Assembly: GCF_007993865.1 (NCBI RefSeq)
Contig: NZ_VIUH01000031.1
Span: 1 to 52,249, forward strand
Length of the DNA stretch: 52,249 nt
Source of the DNA: Pseudomonas sp. SJZ079
Lineage (GTDB): Bacteria > Pseudomonadota > Gammaproteobacteria > Pseudomonadales > Pseudomonadaceae
Reading direction: 5' to 3'
The notes under the pieces are model-generated. The model was not told the DNA's origin and made no database searches. It saw nothing but the letters and a program-made list of their open reading frames with translations. Every line of letters begins with the position of its first letter. Within the stretch, counting starts at the first letter, position 1. The translations under genes and the position numbers were made by a program. This document shows positions 1-8,005 of the stretch, in pieces.

Positions 1-94
1 AAACTGCAAACCTTTCCGGTGGACCGCCACCGCCGATTCAATCCTCGAAAAGTTGCATCGACTTTGTTCGCGTATTAGCGGGACAGAACACTAG
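1..94. other. Unassigned left edge
   Basis: No reading frame, RNA gene or repeat can be supported in these bases. They lie immediately outside the inverted-repeat element that starts at 95 and may be the flank of a gene beyond the window. Confidence 0.4.
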
Positions 95-233
95 CAGGCC
101 GTTGAAAAATGTAGCGGACGACGGCTAGGCAAGGCGAAAGCGGCCTAAACAGTGCAGCTTACCTGTTGTAAATGAGCATTTTGAGGTCGATTTCAACGCT
201 GCACAGCCTAGCGCAGTAGTTTTCAACGGCCTG
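95..233. repeat. MITE-like element with 14-bp perfect terminal inverted repeats
   Basis: The left end CAGGCCGTTGAAAA (95-108) is the exact reverse complement of the right end TTTTCAACGGCCTG (220-233). The 111-bp interior has no supportable reading frame. This is the architecture of a non-autonomous miniature element whose ends would be used by a transposase in trans. I recognise the end sequence as one that recurs in pseudomonad intergenic DNA, but I cannot name the parental insertion sequence. No clear target-site duplication is visible. It sits about 80 bp upstream of gpsA, so it may separate or modify that gene's promoter region. Confidence 0.7.
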
Positions 234-311
234 TTAAGGGCTGGCCGCGGTCCAGACGCTCCGTATAATGAATGCATAACGCCATCGTGAATGGCTCAAT
301 TCGGACTCGTT

Positions 312-1334
312 ATGACTGAACAGCAACCTATCGCCGTGCTCGGCGGCGGCAGCTTCGGCACCGCAATTGCAAACTTGTTGGCCGAGAACGGCCAGCGCGT
401 GATGCTGTGGATGCGTGACCAGCAGCAGGCTGAGGCCATCCGCCTCACCGGTGAGAACCCGCGCTACCTTAAAGGCATCAAAATTCACCCAGGCGTCGAG
501 CCCGTCACCGACCTGCCAACCACCTTGAGCGCTTGCCAGATGGTGTTTGTAGCATTGCCCTCCAGCGCTCTGCGTCAGGTGTTGCAGCCGCTGGCCGAGC
601 AACTTAGCGGCAAGCTGATGATCAGCACCACCAAGGGCATCGAAGCGAAGAGTTTCAAGCTGATGAGCCAGATACTCGAGGAAGTCGCCCCGCAGGCGCG
701 GGTCGGGGTACTGTCCGGGCCGAATCTGGCGCGCGAAGTCGCCGAGCACGCGCTGACTGCTTCGGTGATTGCCAGCGAGGATGAGGAACTGTGTCTGCGC
801 GTACAGGACGTGCTGCACGGTCGCACCTTCCGCGTGTATGCCAGCGGCGACCGCTTTGGCGTGGAGTTGGGCGGGGCGCTGAAGAACGTCTATGCGATCA
901 TCGCCGGCATGGCTGCGGCGTTGGGCATGGGTGAAAACACCCGCAGTATGCTGATCACCCGTGCACTGGCGGAGATGACGCGCTTTGCCGTGCAGCTGGG
1001 CGCCAACCCGATGACCTTTCTGGGGCTGGCCGGGGTCGGCGATTTGATCGTCACCTGCTCCTCAGCTAAGAGTCGCAACTACCAAGTTGGCTACGCCCTG
1101 GGCGAAGGCTTGAGTCTGGAGGATGCAGTGCAGCGCCTGGGCGAGGTGGCGGAAGGGGTCAACACAATCAAGGTGCTGAAGGCCAAGGCCGAGGAAATAG
1201 ATGTCTACATGCCCCTGGTTGCCGGGCTGCATGCCATTGTGTTTGAAGGCTGCACCCTGGACCAGGTAATCGAAGCGCTGATGCGTGCCGAGCCGAAGAC
1301 CGATGTCGACTTTATTCCAACTACGGGTTTTTAA
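312..1334 (+). CDS. gpsA: Glycerol-3-phosphate dehydrogenase [NAD(P)+]
   Basis: This is a 340-residue GpsA, the usual length. It interconverts dihydroxyacetone phosphate and sn-glycerol 3-phosphate in the cytoplasm, feeding phospholipid synthesis. The N-terminal Rossmann motif GGGSFGTA lies near residue 11, SGPNLAREVA is in the middle, and the substrate-binding lysine sits in ELGGALKNVYAIIAG. I chose the ATG at 312 (protein begins MTEQQPIAVLGG) because family members start there. An in-frame ATG at 291 would add seven unsupported residues, and neither start has a strong Shine-Dalgarno site. A TATAAT at 264-269 is a possible -10 without a clear -35. A DUF4389 gene follows after 32 bp. Confidence 0.96.
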   Translation: MTEQQPIAVLGGGSFGTAIANLLAENGQRVMLWMRDQQQAEAIRLTGENPRYLKGIKIHPGVEPVTDLPTTLSACQMVFVALPSSALRQVLQPLAEQLSGKLMISTTKGIEAKSFKLMSQILEEVAPQARVGVLSGPNLAREVAEHALTASVIASEDEELCLRVQDVLHGRTFRVYASGDRFGVELGGALKNVYAIIAGMAAALGMGENTRSMLITRALAEMTRFAVQLGANPMTFLGLAGVGDLIVTCSSAKSRNYQVGYALGEGLSLEDAVQRLGEVAEGVNTIKVLKAKAEEIDVYMPLVAGLHAIVFEGCTLDQVIEALMRAEPKTDVDFIPTTGF

Positions 1335-1366
1335 CCCCGTGCTAATGCGTTATCAGGGAGAGTGTC

Positions 1367-1714
1367 ATGAGCGAACAGAATAAAGAGTTGGAGCGCGAGT
1401 CCATCCTGCTGCGGATTCTCTGGATGGTGCTATTCGCCATCGTTTGGCAACTGGCCGAGGTGGTGCTAGGAGCTGTGGTACTGCTGCAACTGGGCTATCG
1501 GCTGTTTTACGGGGCGCCGAATGCCGGCTTGCTCGGCTTTGGCGACAGCCTGAGCCAATATTTGGCGCAGATTGGCCGTTTCGGCACGTTCAACAGCGAT
1601 GAAAAGCCGTGGCCGCTTGCCGACTGGCCAACCCCTCAGCCGCCACAAGGCGAGGCGGCGCATGCGGTGCCGCCGGCTGCGCACCCCGTGCGTGACGAAG
1701 AACCTAAGCTGTGA
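1367..1714 (+). CDS. DUF4389 family membrane protein
   Basis: A 115-residue protein with a hydrophobic stretch at about residues 14-48 (one long or two close membrane helices), followed by a proline- and alanine-rich hydrophilic tail. The pattern matches the DUF4389 family, which has no assigned function. GGGAGAG upstream of the ATG serves as ribosome-binding site. It lies between gpsA and sixA, an order I recall from other pseudomonads, so the three are probably co-transcribed. Nothing in the sequence indicates a biochemical role; inner-membrane location is inferred from the helices. Confidence 0.75.
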   Translation: MSEQNKELERESILLRILWMVLFAIVWQLAEVVLGAVVLLQLGYRLFYGAPNAGLLGFGDSLSQYLAQIGRFGTFNSDEKPWPLADWPTPQPPQGEAAHAVPPAAHPVRDEEPKL

Positions 1715-1724
1715 GTGCTGTGCA

Positions 1725-2186
1725 GTGAGGCTCTGGCTGCTGCGGCATGGCGAAGCGCAGGCTCAGGCGCGCAGCGATGCCGAGCGCGAACTGACCGCGC
1801 ATGGCCGGACGCAGGTTCGCCAAGCGGCGAGCCTGCTGCAGGGCCGCGCGCTCGGCGCGATCATGGCCAGCCCTTATGCGCGAGCCCAGCAAACCGCCAC
1901 GCTGGTGCACGAGGTGGTGGGTTTCAGCGGTGCTATACAGACGGTGCCCTGGTTGACGCCCGATAGCGATCCGCGTGAGGTGTTAGCCCAGTTGGCTCAT
2001 TTCGATAGCGGCGACCTGCTGCTGGTGAGTCATCAGCCTCTGGTCGGGGCCTTGGCGGGGCTGTTGATCAACGGCCACCGGCAACAACCGCTAGCCATGC
2101 ACACCGCCAGCCTGGCTGAGCTGGAGGGTGATGATCTGCTCGCCGGCTTGATGGATCTGCGCAGTCTGATCCACCCCCATCACTGA
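1725..2186 (+). CDS. sixA: Phosphohistidine phosphatase SixA
   Basis: A 153-residue histidine phosphatase of the phosphoglycerate-mutase-like fold. The catalytic RHGEA motif is at residues 7-11 (His8), and the second histidine is His103 in LLLVSHQPLVG. SixA removes phosphate from phosphohistidine proteins; in enteric bacteria the target is a phosphotransfer domain, but the pseudomonad target is not evident here. The frame is open upstream of the true gene. I place the start at GTG 1725, ten bases after the DUF4389 stop, because homologues begin directly with the RLWLLRHGE strand. The gene is small and complete. Confidence 0.9.
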   Translation: MRLWLLRHGEAQAQARSDAERELTAHGRTQVRQAASLLQGRALGAIMASPYARAQQTATLVHEVVGFSGAIQTVPWLTPDSDPREVLAQLAHFDSGDLLLVSHQPLVGALAGLLINGHRQQPLAMHTASLAELEGDDLLAGLMDLRSLIHPHH

Positions 2187-2304
2187 ACGAAATAGCGCTA
2201 CACAGCGAAACATTTCTTAACTTGCGGCTCATCTTTGTGCATGGAATAGTCAGCCGAGCAATTGCTTGGTTGGCCCCCATAAGAACTACAAAGGAGGAAG
2301 CCCT

Positions 2305-3972
2305 GTGGCTAATGCGATTCGTTTGCCGCTTGAAGTGTTTTACGAACGCGAGACCCGTCATCCGAATAAACGCTACATGGTGCAACCTCTGCCGGATGGT
2401 CGCCTGCAAGAGTTGAGTTGGGCCGAGGTCGGCGAGCAAGCACGCCGCGCCGCCAACTGGTTGCGCAGCCGAGAGCTGCCACAAGGCAGTCGCATCGCAA
2501 TCATCTCGAAGAACTGTGCCCACTGGATCGTTGCCGATCTCGCGATCTGGATGGCTGGGCACGTGTCGGTGCCGCTATACCCGAACCTCACCGCCGAGTC
2601 GGTGCGCCAAGTGCTTGAGCATTCCGAGGCGGCGCTGGTCTTTGTCGGCAAGCTGGATGACTGGCCAAGCATGGCGCCGGGCGTTCCCGACACGCTTCCC
2701 TGCGTTGGCCTGCCGCTGCGCCCGCATGCTGAGTTCAGCTATCTGTGGGATGACCTGCAGGCCTGCACGCCGATTCAGGATGACCCCAAGCCCGCGGCCA
2801 ATCGGCTCGCCACCCTCATCTATACCTCCGGTACCACCGGCACGCCAAAGGGTGTGATGCACCACTTCAGCAACCTGGGTTTCGCCGCCAGTCATGCCAC
2901 CGAGCTGTTTGGTGTCGCGGAAGAGGACCGGGTGCTGTCCTATCTGCCGCTGTGTCATGTGGCCGAGCGCATGTTTGTCGAGTTGGCGTCGATCTATGGT
3001 GGGCAGACGGTGTTCTTCGCCGACAACTTGGATACTTTTCTAGAGGACCTCAAGCGCGCGCGCCCGACGATGATTTTCGGCGTGCCGCGTATCTGGACCA
3101 AGTTCCAAATGGGCGTGTACAGCAAGATGTCGGCGGAAAAACTCGACTTCCTGCTCAAGCTGCCGTTGATCGGCCGTTTGGTGGGCAAGAAAGTCTTAGC
3201 CGGGCTGGGCCTGGACGCCGTGCGCTATGCGCTATCTGGTGCCGCCCCTGTACCGGAGGCCTTGCTCGACTGGTACAAGCGCCTCGGTCTGGATGTGCTT
3301 GAGGTGTATGGCATGACCGAGAACTGCGGCTATTCGCATGTCTGTCGACCAGGTCAATACCGGCAAGGCTGGATCGGCCAGAACAGTCCCGGGGTCGAGG
3401 TGCGAATCGCCGCAGATGGTGAGGTGCAGGCACGCAGCGGCGCGACCATGCAGGGGTATTACAAGGACCCGCAGAAGACCGCGGAAACCATCACCGACGA
3501 TGGCTTTCTGCGCACTGGCGACAAGGGGGAGCAGGATGCCGCGGGCAACCTGCGCCTGACCGGACGGATTAAGGAAATTTTCAAGACCAGCAAGGGCAAG
3601 TATGTTGCCCCAGCCCCGATCGAGAACCGTCTGGCGGTACATTCGCGGATCGAGCAGGTCTGCGTGGTCGGCGATGGCCTGGTGCAGCCGATGGCCCTGT
3701 GCGTGCTCTCCGAGGTCGGTCGCCAGGAGGCCGCCAACGGCGCCCGTGGCGAGTTGGAAAAGAGCCTCAAGGTGCTACTGGCCGAGGTCAATGCGACGCT
3801 CGACAAGCACGAGCGGTTACAGGGGCTGGTGCTGGTCAAGGACGCCTGGTCGGTAGACAACGGCTTCCTGACGCCCACGCTGAAAATCAAGCGTAACGTG
3901 GTCGAGGGTACCTACGCTCCGCGTTTCGCCGAATGGCTCGAGAATCGTGAAGCAGTGCTGTGGAGCCAGTAA
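2305..3972 (+). CDS. AMP-dependent acyl-CoA synthetase (long-chain type)
   Basis: A 555-residue adenylate-forming enzyme that activates a carboxylic acid, most likely a long-chain fatty acid, to its CoA thioester through an acyl-AMP. The ATP-binding motif YTSGTTGTPKG lies at about residues 173-183, the second core motif EVYGMTENCG near 333, and RTGDKGEQD near 402. The C-terminal lysine region has GRIKEIFKTSKGKYVAP, which is typical of long-chain (Faa/FadD15-like) members. The GTG start at 2305 is fixed by AAGGAGG at 2291-2297. The next gene encodes a hotdog thioesterase, so the pair could set an acyl-CoA/free acid balance. Exact chain-length preference cannot be read from the sequence. Confidence 0.88.
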   Translation: MANAIRLPLEVFYERETRHPNKRYMVQPLPDGRLQELSWAEVGEQARRAANWLRSRELPQGSRIAIISKNCAHWIVADLAIWMAGHVSVPLYPNLTAESVRQVLEHSEAALVFVGKLDDWPSMAPGVPDTLPCVGLPLRPHAEFSYLWDDLQACTPIQDDPKPAANRLATLIYTSGTTGTPKGVMHHFSNLGFAASHATELFGVAEEDRVLSYLPLCHVAERMFVELASIYGGQTVFFADNLDTFLEDLKRARPTMIFGVPRIWTKFQMGVYSKMSAEKLDFLLKLPLIGRLVGKKVLAGLGLDAVRYALSGAAPVPEALLDWYKRLGLDVLEVYGMTENCGYSHVCRPGQYRQGWIGQNSPGVEVRIAADGEVQARSGATMQGYYKDPQKTAETITDDGFLRTGDKGEQDAAGNLRLTGRIKEIFKTSKGKYVAPAPIENRLAVHSRIEQVCVVGDGLVQPMALCVLSEVGRQEAANGARGELEKSLKVLLAEVNATLDKHERLQGLVLVKDAWSVDNGFLTPTLKIKRNVVEGTYAPRFAEWLENREAVLWSQ

Positions 3973-3973
3973 C

Positions 3974-4021
3974 CTGTTCTCGGACCCGCTTAGGCCTTCG
4001 GCTTAGTGGGTCCGAGAACAG
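3974..4021. terminator. Long inverted repeat after the acyl-CoA synthetase gene
   Basis: CTGTTCTCGGACCC (3974-3987) pairs perfectly with GGGTCCGAGAACAG (4008-4021), enclosing a 20-nt loop that itself contains a TTCG-capped GCC/GGC mini-stem. It begins one base after the stop codon of the synthetase gene. There is no U-run, so it may be a weak terminator, an mRNA-stabilising hairpin or a REP-like repeat rather than a classical intrinsic terminator. Confidence 0.55.
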
Positions 4022-4071
4022 CAGCGTGGCGTTCTTGGACTTTCCGGCGACCTACTTTAGAAGGATTTCCC

Positions 4072-4518
4072 ATGAGCCTGTGGCGGCAAACTCCGAATAT
4101 CGAACAACTCAATGCGACCCTGAAGAACACCATCGGCGAGCAGCTGGATATTCGCTTCGAATCCTTCGATGCAGAGTCCATCAGCGCCAGCATGGTGATC
4201 GACTCGCGGACTCATCAGCCCTATGGCCTGCTGCACGGTGGTGCCTCGGTTGTGCTGGCGGAAACCCTTGGCTCGACCGCCAGCTACCTGTGCATCGATA
4301 CCAGCAAGTTCTATTGCGTGGGTTTGGAGGTGAACGCCAATCACCTGCGCGGCCTGCGCAACGGGCGAGTCACGGCAGTGGCACGGCCTATCCATCTGGG
4401 TCGGACCACGCATGTCTGGGATATTCGCCTGAGCGGCGAGGATGGCAAATCCAGCTGCATCTCGCGCTTGACCATGGCCATTGTGCCGTTGGGCGATAAG
4501 CCCTTGCCGACGCACTGA
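4072..4518 (+). CDS. Hotdog-fold acyl-CoA thioesterase (YdiI/PaaI type)
   Basis: A 148-residue single hotdog-domain protein. The active-site helix reads HGGASVVLAETLGS, with His55 and Glu64 in the positions used by YdiI- and 4-hydroxybenzoyl-CoA-type thioesterases to hydrolyse acyl- or aroyl-CoA thioesters. AAGGATTT precedes the ATG at 4072. Upstream in-frame starts fall inside the preceding hairpin and are unlikely. The gene follows the acyl-CoA synthetase by 99 bp in the same direction. Substrate is unknown; menaquinone-pathway use is unlikely, as pseudomonads mainly use ubiquinone. Confidence 0.85.
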   Translation: MSLWRQTPNIEQLNATLKNTIGEQLDIRFESFDAESISASMVIDSRTHQPYGLLHGGASVVLAETLGSTASYLCIDTSKFYCVGLEVNANHLRGLRNGRVTAVARPIHLGRTTHVWDIRLSGEDGKSSCISRLTMAIVPLGDKPLPTH

Positions 4519-4535
4519 GCGTTATCCTCTGAGTG

Positions 4536-4568
4536 CATGCCAGCCTGCGGGGAGGGCAGGCTGGCGTG
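4536..4568 (+). terminator. Hairpin after the thioesterase gene
   Basis: GCCAGCCTGC (4539-4548) and GCAGGCTGGC (4556-4565) form a perfect 10-bp stem with a 7-nt loop, extendable by three pairs including one G-T. Only CTTCCC follows, so the U-tract is poor. It probably separates the thioesterase from the hydrolase operon that starts at 4678. Confidence 0.5.
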
Positions 4569-4677
4569 CTTCCCATCACCTTTGGCCGTAGTGCCTTCAT
4601 TCACTGGCGGTTTTGTCATTGCCGCATGGGCGCCGCTGCCGGACAATTCCCCGGTCTTCCCCTATAAGTCCGCCGTC

Positions 4678-5487
4678 ATGCCCCAGCCTGTGTTTTTCGC
4701 CCACGCCAATGGTTTTCCTTCGGCCACCTACGGCAAATTGTTTGCTGCCTTGGCGCCCGAATATGGGGTGCAGCATTTGCAGCAGCATGGCCACGACCCG
4801 CGCTTTCCGGTGAATGAGAATTGGGCCAGTCTGGTCGAGGAGTTGCTGCATCACCTCGAACAGTGCGACGCCCCGGTATGGGGCGTCGGCCACTCCCTCG
4901 GTGGGGTGCTGCATTATCATGCGGCCTTGCTCCGACCCGAGTTGTACCGCGGCGTGGTGATGCTCGATTCACCGGTATTGACCCTGGCCGACCGGATCGT
5001 CATCCGGGCTGCCAAGCGCTTTGGCTTTATCGACCGCATTACCCCGGCCGGGCGCACGCTTGGTCGGCGTGAGGAGTTCAGCGACCTGGTCGAGGCGCGG
5101 CGCTATTTCGCCGGCAAGACCCTGTTCAGCCGCTTCGATCCCGAATGCCTCGATGCCTACGTGCAACATGGTTTGCAAGATAGCGGCGCAAGCCTGCGCC
5201 TGCGTTTCGATGCCGCCACGGAAATCAGCATCTATCGCAACGTGCCGCACACCAGCCCGGGTCGGCCGCAACAGCTACAAGTGCCGCTGGCCATGGTGCG
5301 CGGTCGGCACAGTCGGGTGGTGTTGCCGCACCACAGTCGATTGATTCGACGCATGCCCAGAGGCGAGTACTTAACCCTGCCGGGTGGGCATATGTTTCCG
5401 TTGGAGCGCCCGCAGGACACCGCCGAGCTACTCAAGTCGTTGTTCAAGCGCTGGGATGGCCAGCAGCCTGCCGAGGAATCAGCATGA
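4678..5487 (+). CDS. Alpha/beta hydrolase
   Basis: A 269-residue alpha/beta-hydrolase. The N-terminus FAHANGFP forms the oxyanion-hole region, the nucleophile elbow is GHSLGG with Ser73, and the C-terminal LPGGHMFPLERP supplies the catalytic histidine. The substrate cannot be deduced; candidates are small esters or thioesters. I use the ATG at 4678, where family-like sequence begins. The longer frame from 4537 runs through the preceding hairpin and looks non-coding. The stop overlaps the next hydrolase by four bases (ATGA), so the two paralogous-looking hydrolases are translationally coupled. Confidence 0.85.
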   Translation: MPQPVFFAHANGFPSATYGKLFAALAPEYGVQHLQQHGHDPRFPVNENWASLVEELLHHLEQCDAPVWGVGHSLGGVLHYHAALLRPELYRGVVMLDSPVLTLADRIVIRAAKRFGFIDRITPAGRTLGRREEFSDLVEARRYFAGKTLFSRFDPECLDAYVQHGLQDSGASLRLRFDAATEISIYRNVPHTSPGRPQQLQVPLAMVRGRHSRVVLPHHSRLIRRMPRGEYLTLPGGHMFPLERPQDTAELLKSLFKRWDGQQPAEESA

Positions 5488-6347
5488 CAGTGACGTTTGA
5501 AGAGGTACGTCTGAGCCTGCCGCATATCGAACTGGCGGCGCACCTGTATGGCCCAGAAGATGGCCAGCCGGTCATTGCCTTGCACGGTTGGCTGGATAAC
5601 GCCGCCAGCTTTGCCCGCTTGGCCCCCAAGTTGCCGGGGCTGCGCATTGTTGCTCTGGATTTCGCCGGACATGGTCATTCCGATCACCGTCCCGCCGGCG
5701 CCAGTTACGTGATCTGGGATCACGTTCACGATGTCTTGCAGGTAGCCGAGCAGTTCGGCTGGCAGCGTTTTTCCTTGTTGGGGCATTCGATGGGGGCCAT
5801 CGTCTCGGTGCTGTTGGCGGCTGCGCTCCCTGAGCGGGTCGAGCGTCTGGCGCTGATCGATGGCCTGATTCCCTACACCGGCGAGCCGGACAGTGCGCCA
5901 CAACGGCTGGGCGAAGCACTCAAGGCGCAGATGGCGCTGGCCGGCAAGCGTAAGCCGGTGTACGCCGAGTTCGAGCGGGCGGTCGAGGCGCGCATGCGCG
6001 GCGTTGGCGCGGTCAGTCGCGAAGCCGCCGAGTTGCTCGCGCAGCGCGGTTTGATGCCGACGCGTGGCGGTTACACCTGGCGCACCGACAGCCGTTTGAC
6101 CCTGCCTTCGCCCATGCGCCTGACCCGGGCCCATGCGGCGGCGTTCGTTGAGCAACTGCAGTGCCCGGTCAATCTGGTGCTGGCGGAGCAGGGCATGCTC
6201 TTGGCGCAGCCCAGGTTCAAGGAGTTGCTGGCAGATCGACCGATCATCCAAAATCGCTTGCCGGGGGGGCATCACCTGCACCTGGACGATGAGGAGGGTG
6301 CGCAGTTGGTAGCAGACTGTTTCAATAGTTTCTTGCGCCCGTCTTGA
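5484..6347 (+). CDS. Alpha/beta hydrolase
   Basis: A 287-residue alpha/beta-hydrolase. It has HGWLDN at residues 34-39 (oxyanion hole), LDFAGHGHSDHRP, the elbow GHSMGA with Ser102, and a C-terminal GGHHLHLDD carrying the histidine. It resembles the epoxide-hydrolase/serine-hydrolase-like branch rather than true lipases; no substrate can be assigned. Its ATG overlaps the previous gene's stop (5484-5487). The GST gene starts 50 bp downstream, so these genes probably form one transcript. Confidence 0.86.
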   Translation: MTVTFEEVRLSLPHIELAAHLYGPEDGQPVIALHGWLDNAASFARLAPKLPGLRIVALDFAGHGHSDHRPAGASYVIWDHVHDVLQVAEQFGWQRFSLLGHSMGAIVSVLLAAALPERVERLALIDGLIPYTGEPDSAPQRLGEALKAQMALAGKRKPVYAEFERAVEARMRGVGAVSREAAELLAQRGLMPTRGGYTWRTDSRLTLPSPMRLTRAHAAAFVEQLQCPVNLVLAEQGMLLAQPRFKELLADRPIIQNRLPGGHHLHLDDEEGAQLVADCFNSFLRPS

Positions 6348-6397
6348 CTTGCCGGAGGCAACTGCGGAAGGTTGGGCTCAATGGAATGGAGAGCCCT

Positions 6398-7060
6398 ATG
6401 ATTGATCTTTACACCGCAGCGACCCCCAATGGCCACAAGGTGTCGATCGCTCTGGAAGAGCTCCAGTTGCCGTACAGCGTGCAGGCACTGAGCTTTGACA
6501 AGCACGAGCAGAAAGCCGCAGATTTTCTGAAAATCAATCCCAACGGGCGTATTCCCGCCATAGTCGACCGCGACAATGGCGACTTCGCCGTGTTCGAGTC
6601 CGGCGCCATCCTCATCTATTTGGCCGAGTTGACTGGGCAGCTGATGCCGCACGATGGCAAAGGCCGCTCGTTGGTCATGCAGTGGCTGATGTTCCAGATG
6701 GGCGGCGTCGGCCCGATGCAGGGGCAGGCCAACGTGTTCTTCCGCTATTTTCCGGAAAAACTGCAAGGCGCCATCGACCGCTACCAGCATGAAACGCGAC
6801 GGCTTTACGAGGTATTGAATTCGCGGCTGGGCGAAGCCGAGTACCTGGCCGGCGACTACAGTATTGCTGACATCGCGACGTTCCCCTGGGTACGCATCCA
6901 TGACTGGGCGGGCGTTTCGCTTGAGGGCCTCGAGCATGTGCAACGCTGGGTCGCGGCGCTGGAACAGCGTCCGGCGGTGCAACGCGGCTTGCTGGTGCCG
7001 CGCCGTGAAGAGGATGAAGAGCAGCTGGTCAAGGCCGCTCAAATGATGTTGATTCGATGA
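6398..7060 (+). CDS. Glutathione S-transferase (YfcG/Nu-class-like)
   Basis: A 220-residue GST. The thioredoxin-like N-terminal domain begins MIDLYTAATPNGHKVSIAL, with the TPNGHK signature of YfcG/YghU-type enzymes that act more as disulfide-bond reductases than as classical conjugating enzymes. FESGAILIYLAE supplies the glutathione-binding serine region, and the all-helical C-terminal domain ends with WVAALEQRPAVQRG. Cytoplasmic. ATG 6398 follows AATGGAGAG. Upstream in-frame starts (6344) would overlap the hydrolase stop and add a basic stretch not typical of the family. Its stop overlaps the DUF4892 gene start. Confidence 0.9.
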   Translation: MIDLYTAATPNGHKVSIALEELQLPYSVQALSFDKHEQKAADFLKINPNGRIPAIVDRDNGDFAVFESGAILIYLAELTGQLMPHDGKGRSLVMQWLMFQMGGVGPMQGQANVFFRYFPEKLQGAIDRYQHETRRLYEVLNSRLGEAEYLAGDYSIADIATFPWVRIHDWAGVSLEGLEHVQRWVAALEQRPAVQRGLLVPRREEDEEQLVKAAQMMLIR

Positions 7061-7872
7061 GGCCGTGCATGCGTTGGTTCAGTCTGTTTAGTGGGGTTTT
7101 GCTGAGTGGCATGGTGCTGGCGGCAGAGCCGGTCGGCAGCCACGATCTGGAAGTGCTGCCGCGCTTTCCTGGGAGCAAGATAGTCGCCTTCAGCGAAGAA
7201 GCGGAACAGGAGAGGCTTTATCCGCAAGGCACTATCCGGCGTATCAGTGGCCGCTTGCGCTATGAGTATGAACTGCCGCTACAGGGGCAGTTCACCGCGG
7301 TGACCTATGAGTTACCGAAAACCCATTCGGCCGATGAAGTCTTCACCGTCGCCCGTGAGACCCTGCAGGCGCAAGGCGCCGAGTTGCTGTACTGGTGCCA
7401 GGGGCGTGAGTGCGGCGCGAGTAGCCTGTGGGCCAACGCGGTGTTCGGCAAATCGATCCTCTATGGCTCCGATGATCAGCAAGCCTATGTTCTCATGCGC
7501 TTACCTGAGCCCCGGCAGAACAGCGTGCTGGCGCTCTACAGCATCACCCGCGGCAATCGTCGCGCCTACCTGCATGCCGAGCTGTTGGTGGCCAACGCTC
7601 CGCTGGCCGAAGTGTTGCCGACACCAGCCACCCTGCTGCGTCAGTTAAAGAGCAACGGCGAGTTGCGCTTGCCCAAACAGGTCGAGCCGACACCGGCCTG
7701 GGCCACCTTGCTGGCGCGTAGCCTCAACCTCGATAGCACCTTGCGCGTCAGTCTGGCCGGTGTGCAGGCCGAAGCCTGGCGTGAAGCGTTGGTCGAGCAA
7801 CGGGTGCGGGCCGCACGACTTGAATTGGGCGATGCCGAGTCTGTGGGGTTGCGCATCAGCGTGCTGCGTTAA
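7057..7872 (+). CDS. DUF4892 secreted protein
   Basis: A 271-residue protein with an N-terminal signal peptide (MRPCMRWFSLFSGVLLSGMVLA, cleavage likely near AAEP). The mature part has the features of DUF4892: SHDLEVLPRFPGSKIVAF, a central YELPKTHSADEVF segment, and LLYWCQGRECGASSLWAN with two cysteines that may pair in the periplasm. In pseudomonads this family is found as periplasmic or outer-membrane-associated proteins of unknown function. ATG 7057 overlaps the GST stop; an in-frame ATG at 7069 would give a tidier signal peptide. About 130 bp of gene-free DNA separates it from the AI-2E permease gene. Confidence 0.8.
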   Translation: MRPCMRWFSLFSGVLLSGMVLAAEPVGSHDLEVLPRFPGSKIVAFSEEAEQERLYPQGTIRRISGRLRYEYELPLQGQFTAVTYELPKTHSADEVFTVARETLQAQGAELLYWCQGRECGASSLWANAVFGKSILYGSDDQQAYVLMRLPEPRQNSVLALYSITRGNRRAYLHAELLVANAPLAEVLPTPATLLRQLKSNGELRLPKQVEPTPAWATLLARSLNLDSTLRVSLAGVQAEAWREALVEQRVRAARLELGDAESVGLRISVLR

Positions 7873-8005
7873 CCGGGCAGCCTGGCGGATAATGCCGATG
7901 TAGTCCCCCAAAGCACCGGCTTGCCTATTGGCTGCGTAGGCCGGTTCGCTTGCCTCGTTCTGCCCGCTAGGGCTGTTTGTCTCTTTCTCTGCTGGAGCCG
8001 TATGA

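Noticed and set aside
234..818. Minus-strand frame overlapping gpsA
   Set aside because: It lies antisense to gpsA and lacks motifs.
7914..7942. Possible hairpin after the DUF4892 gene
   Set aside because: Pairing of ACCGG with CCGGT extends only with a bulge and there is no U-run.
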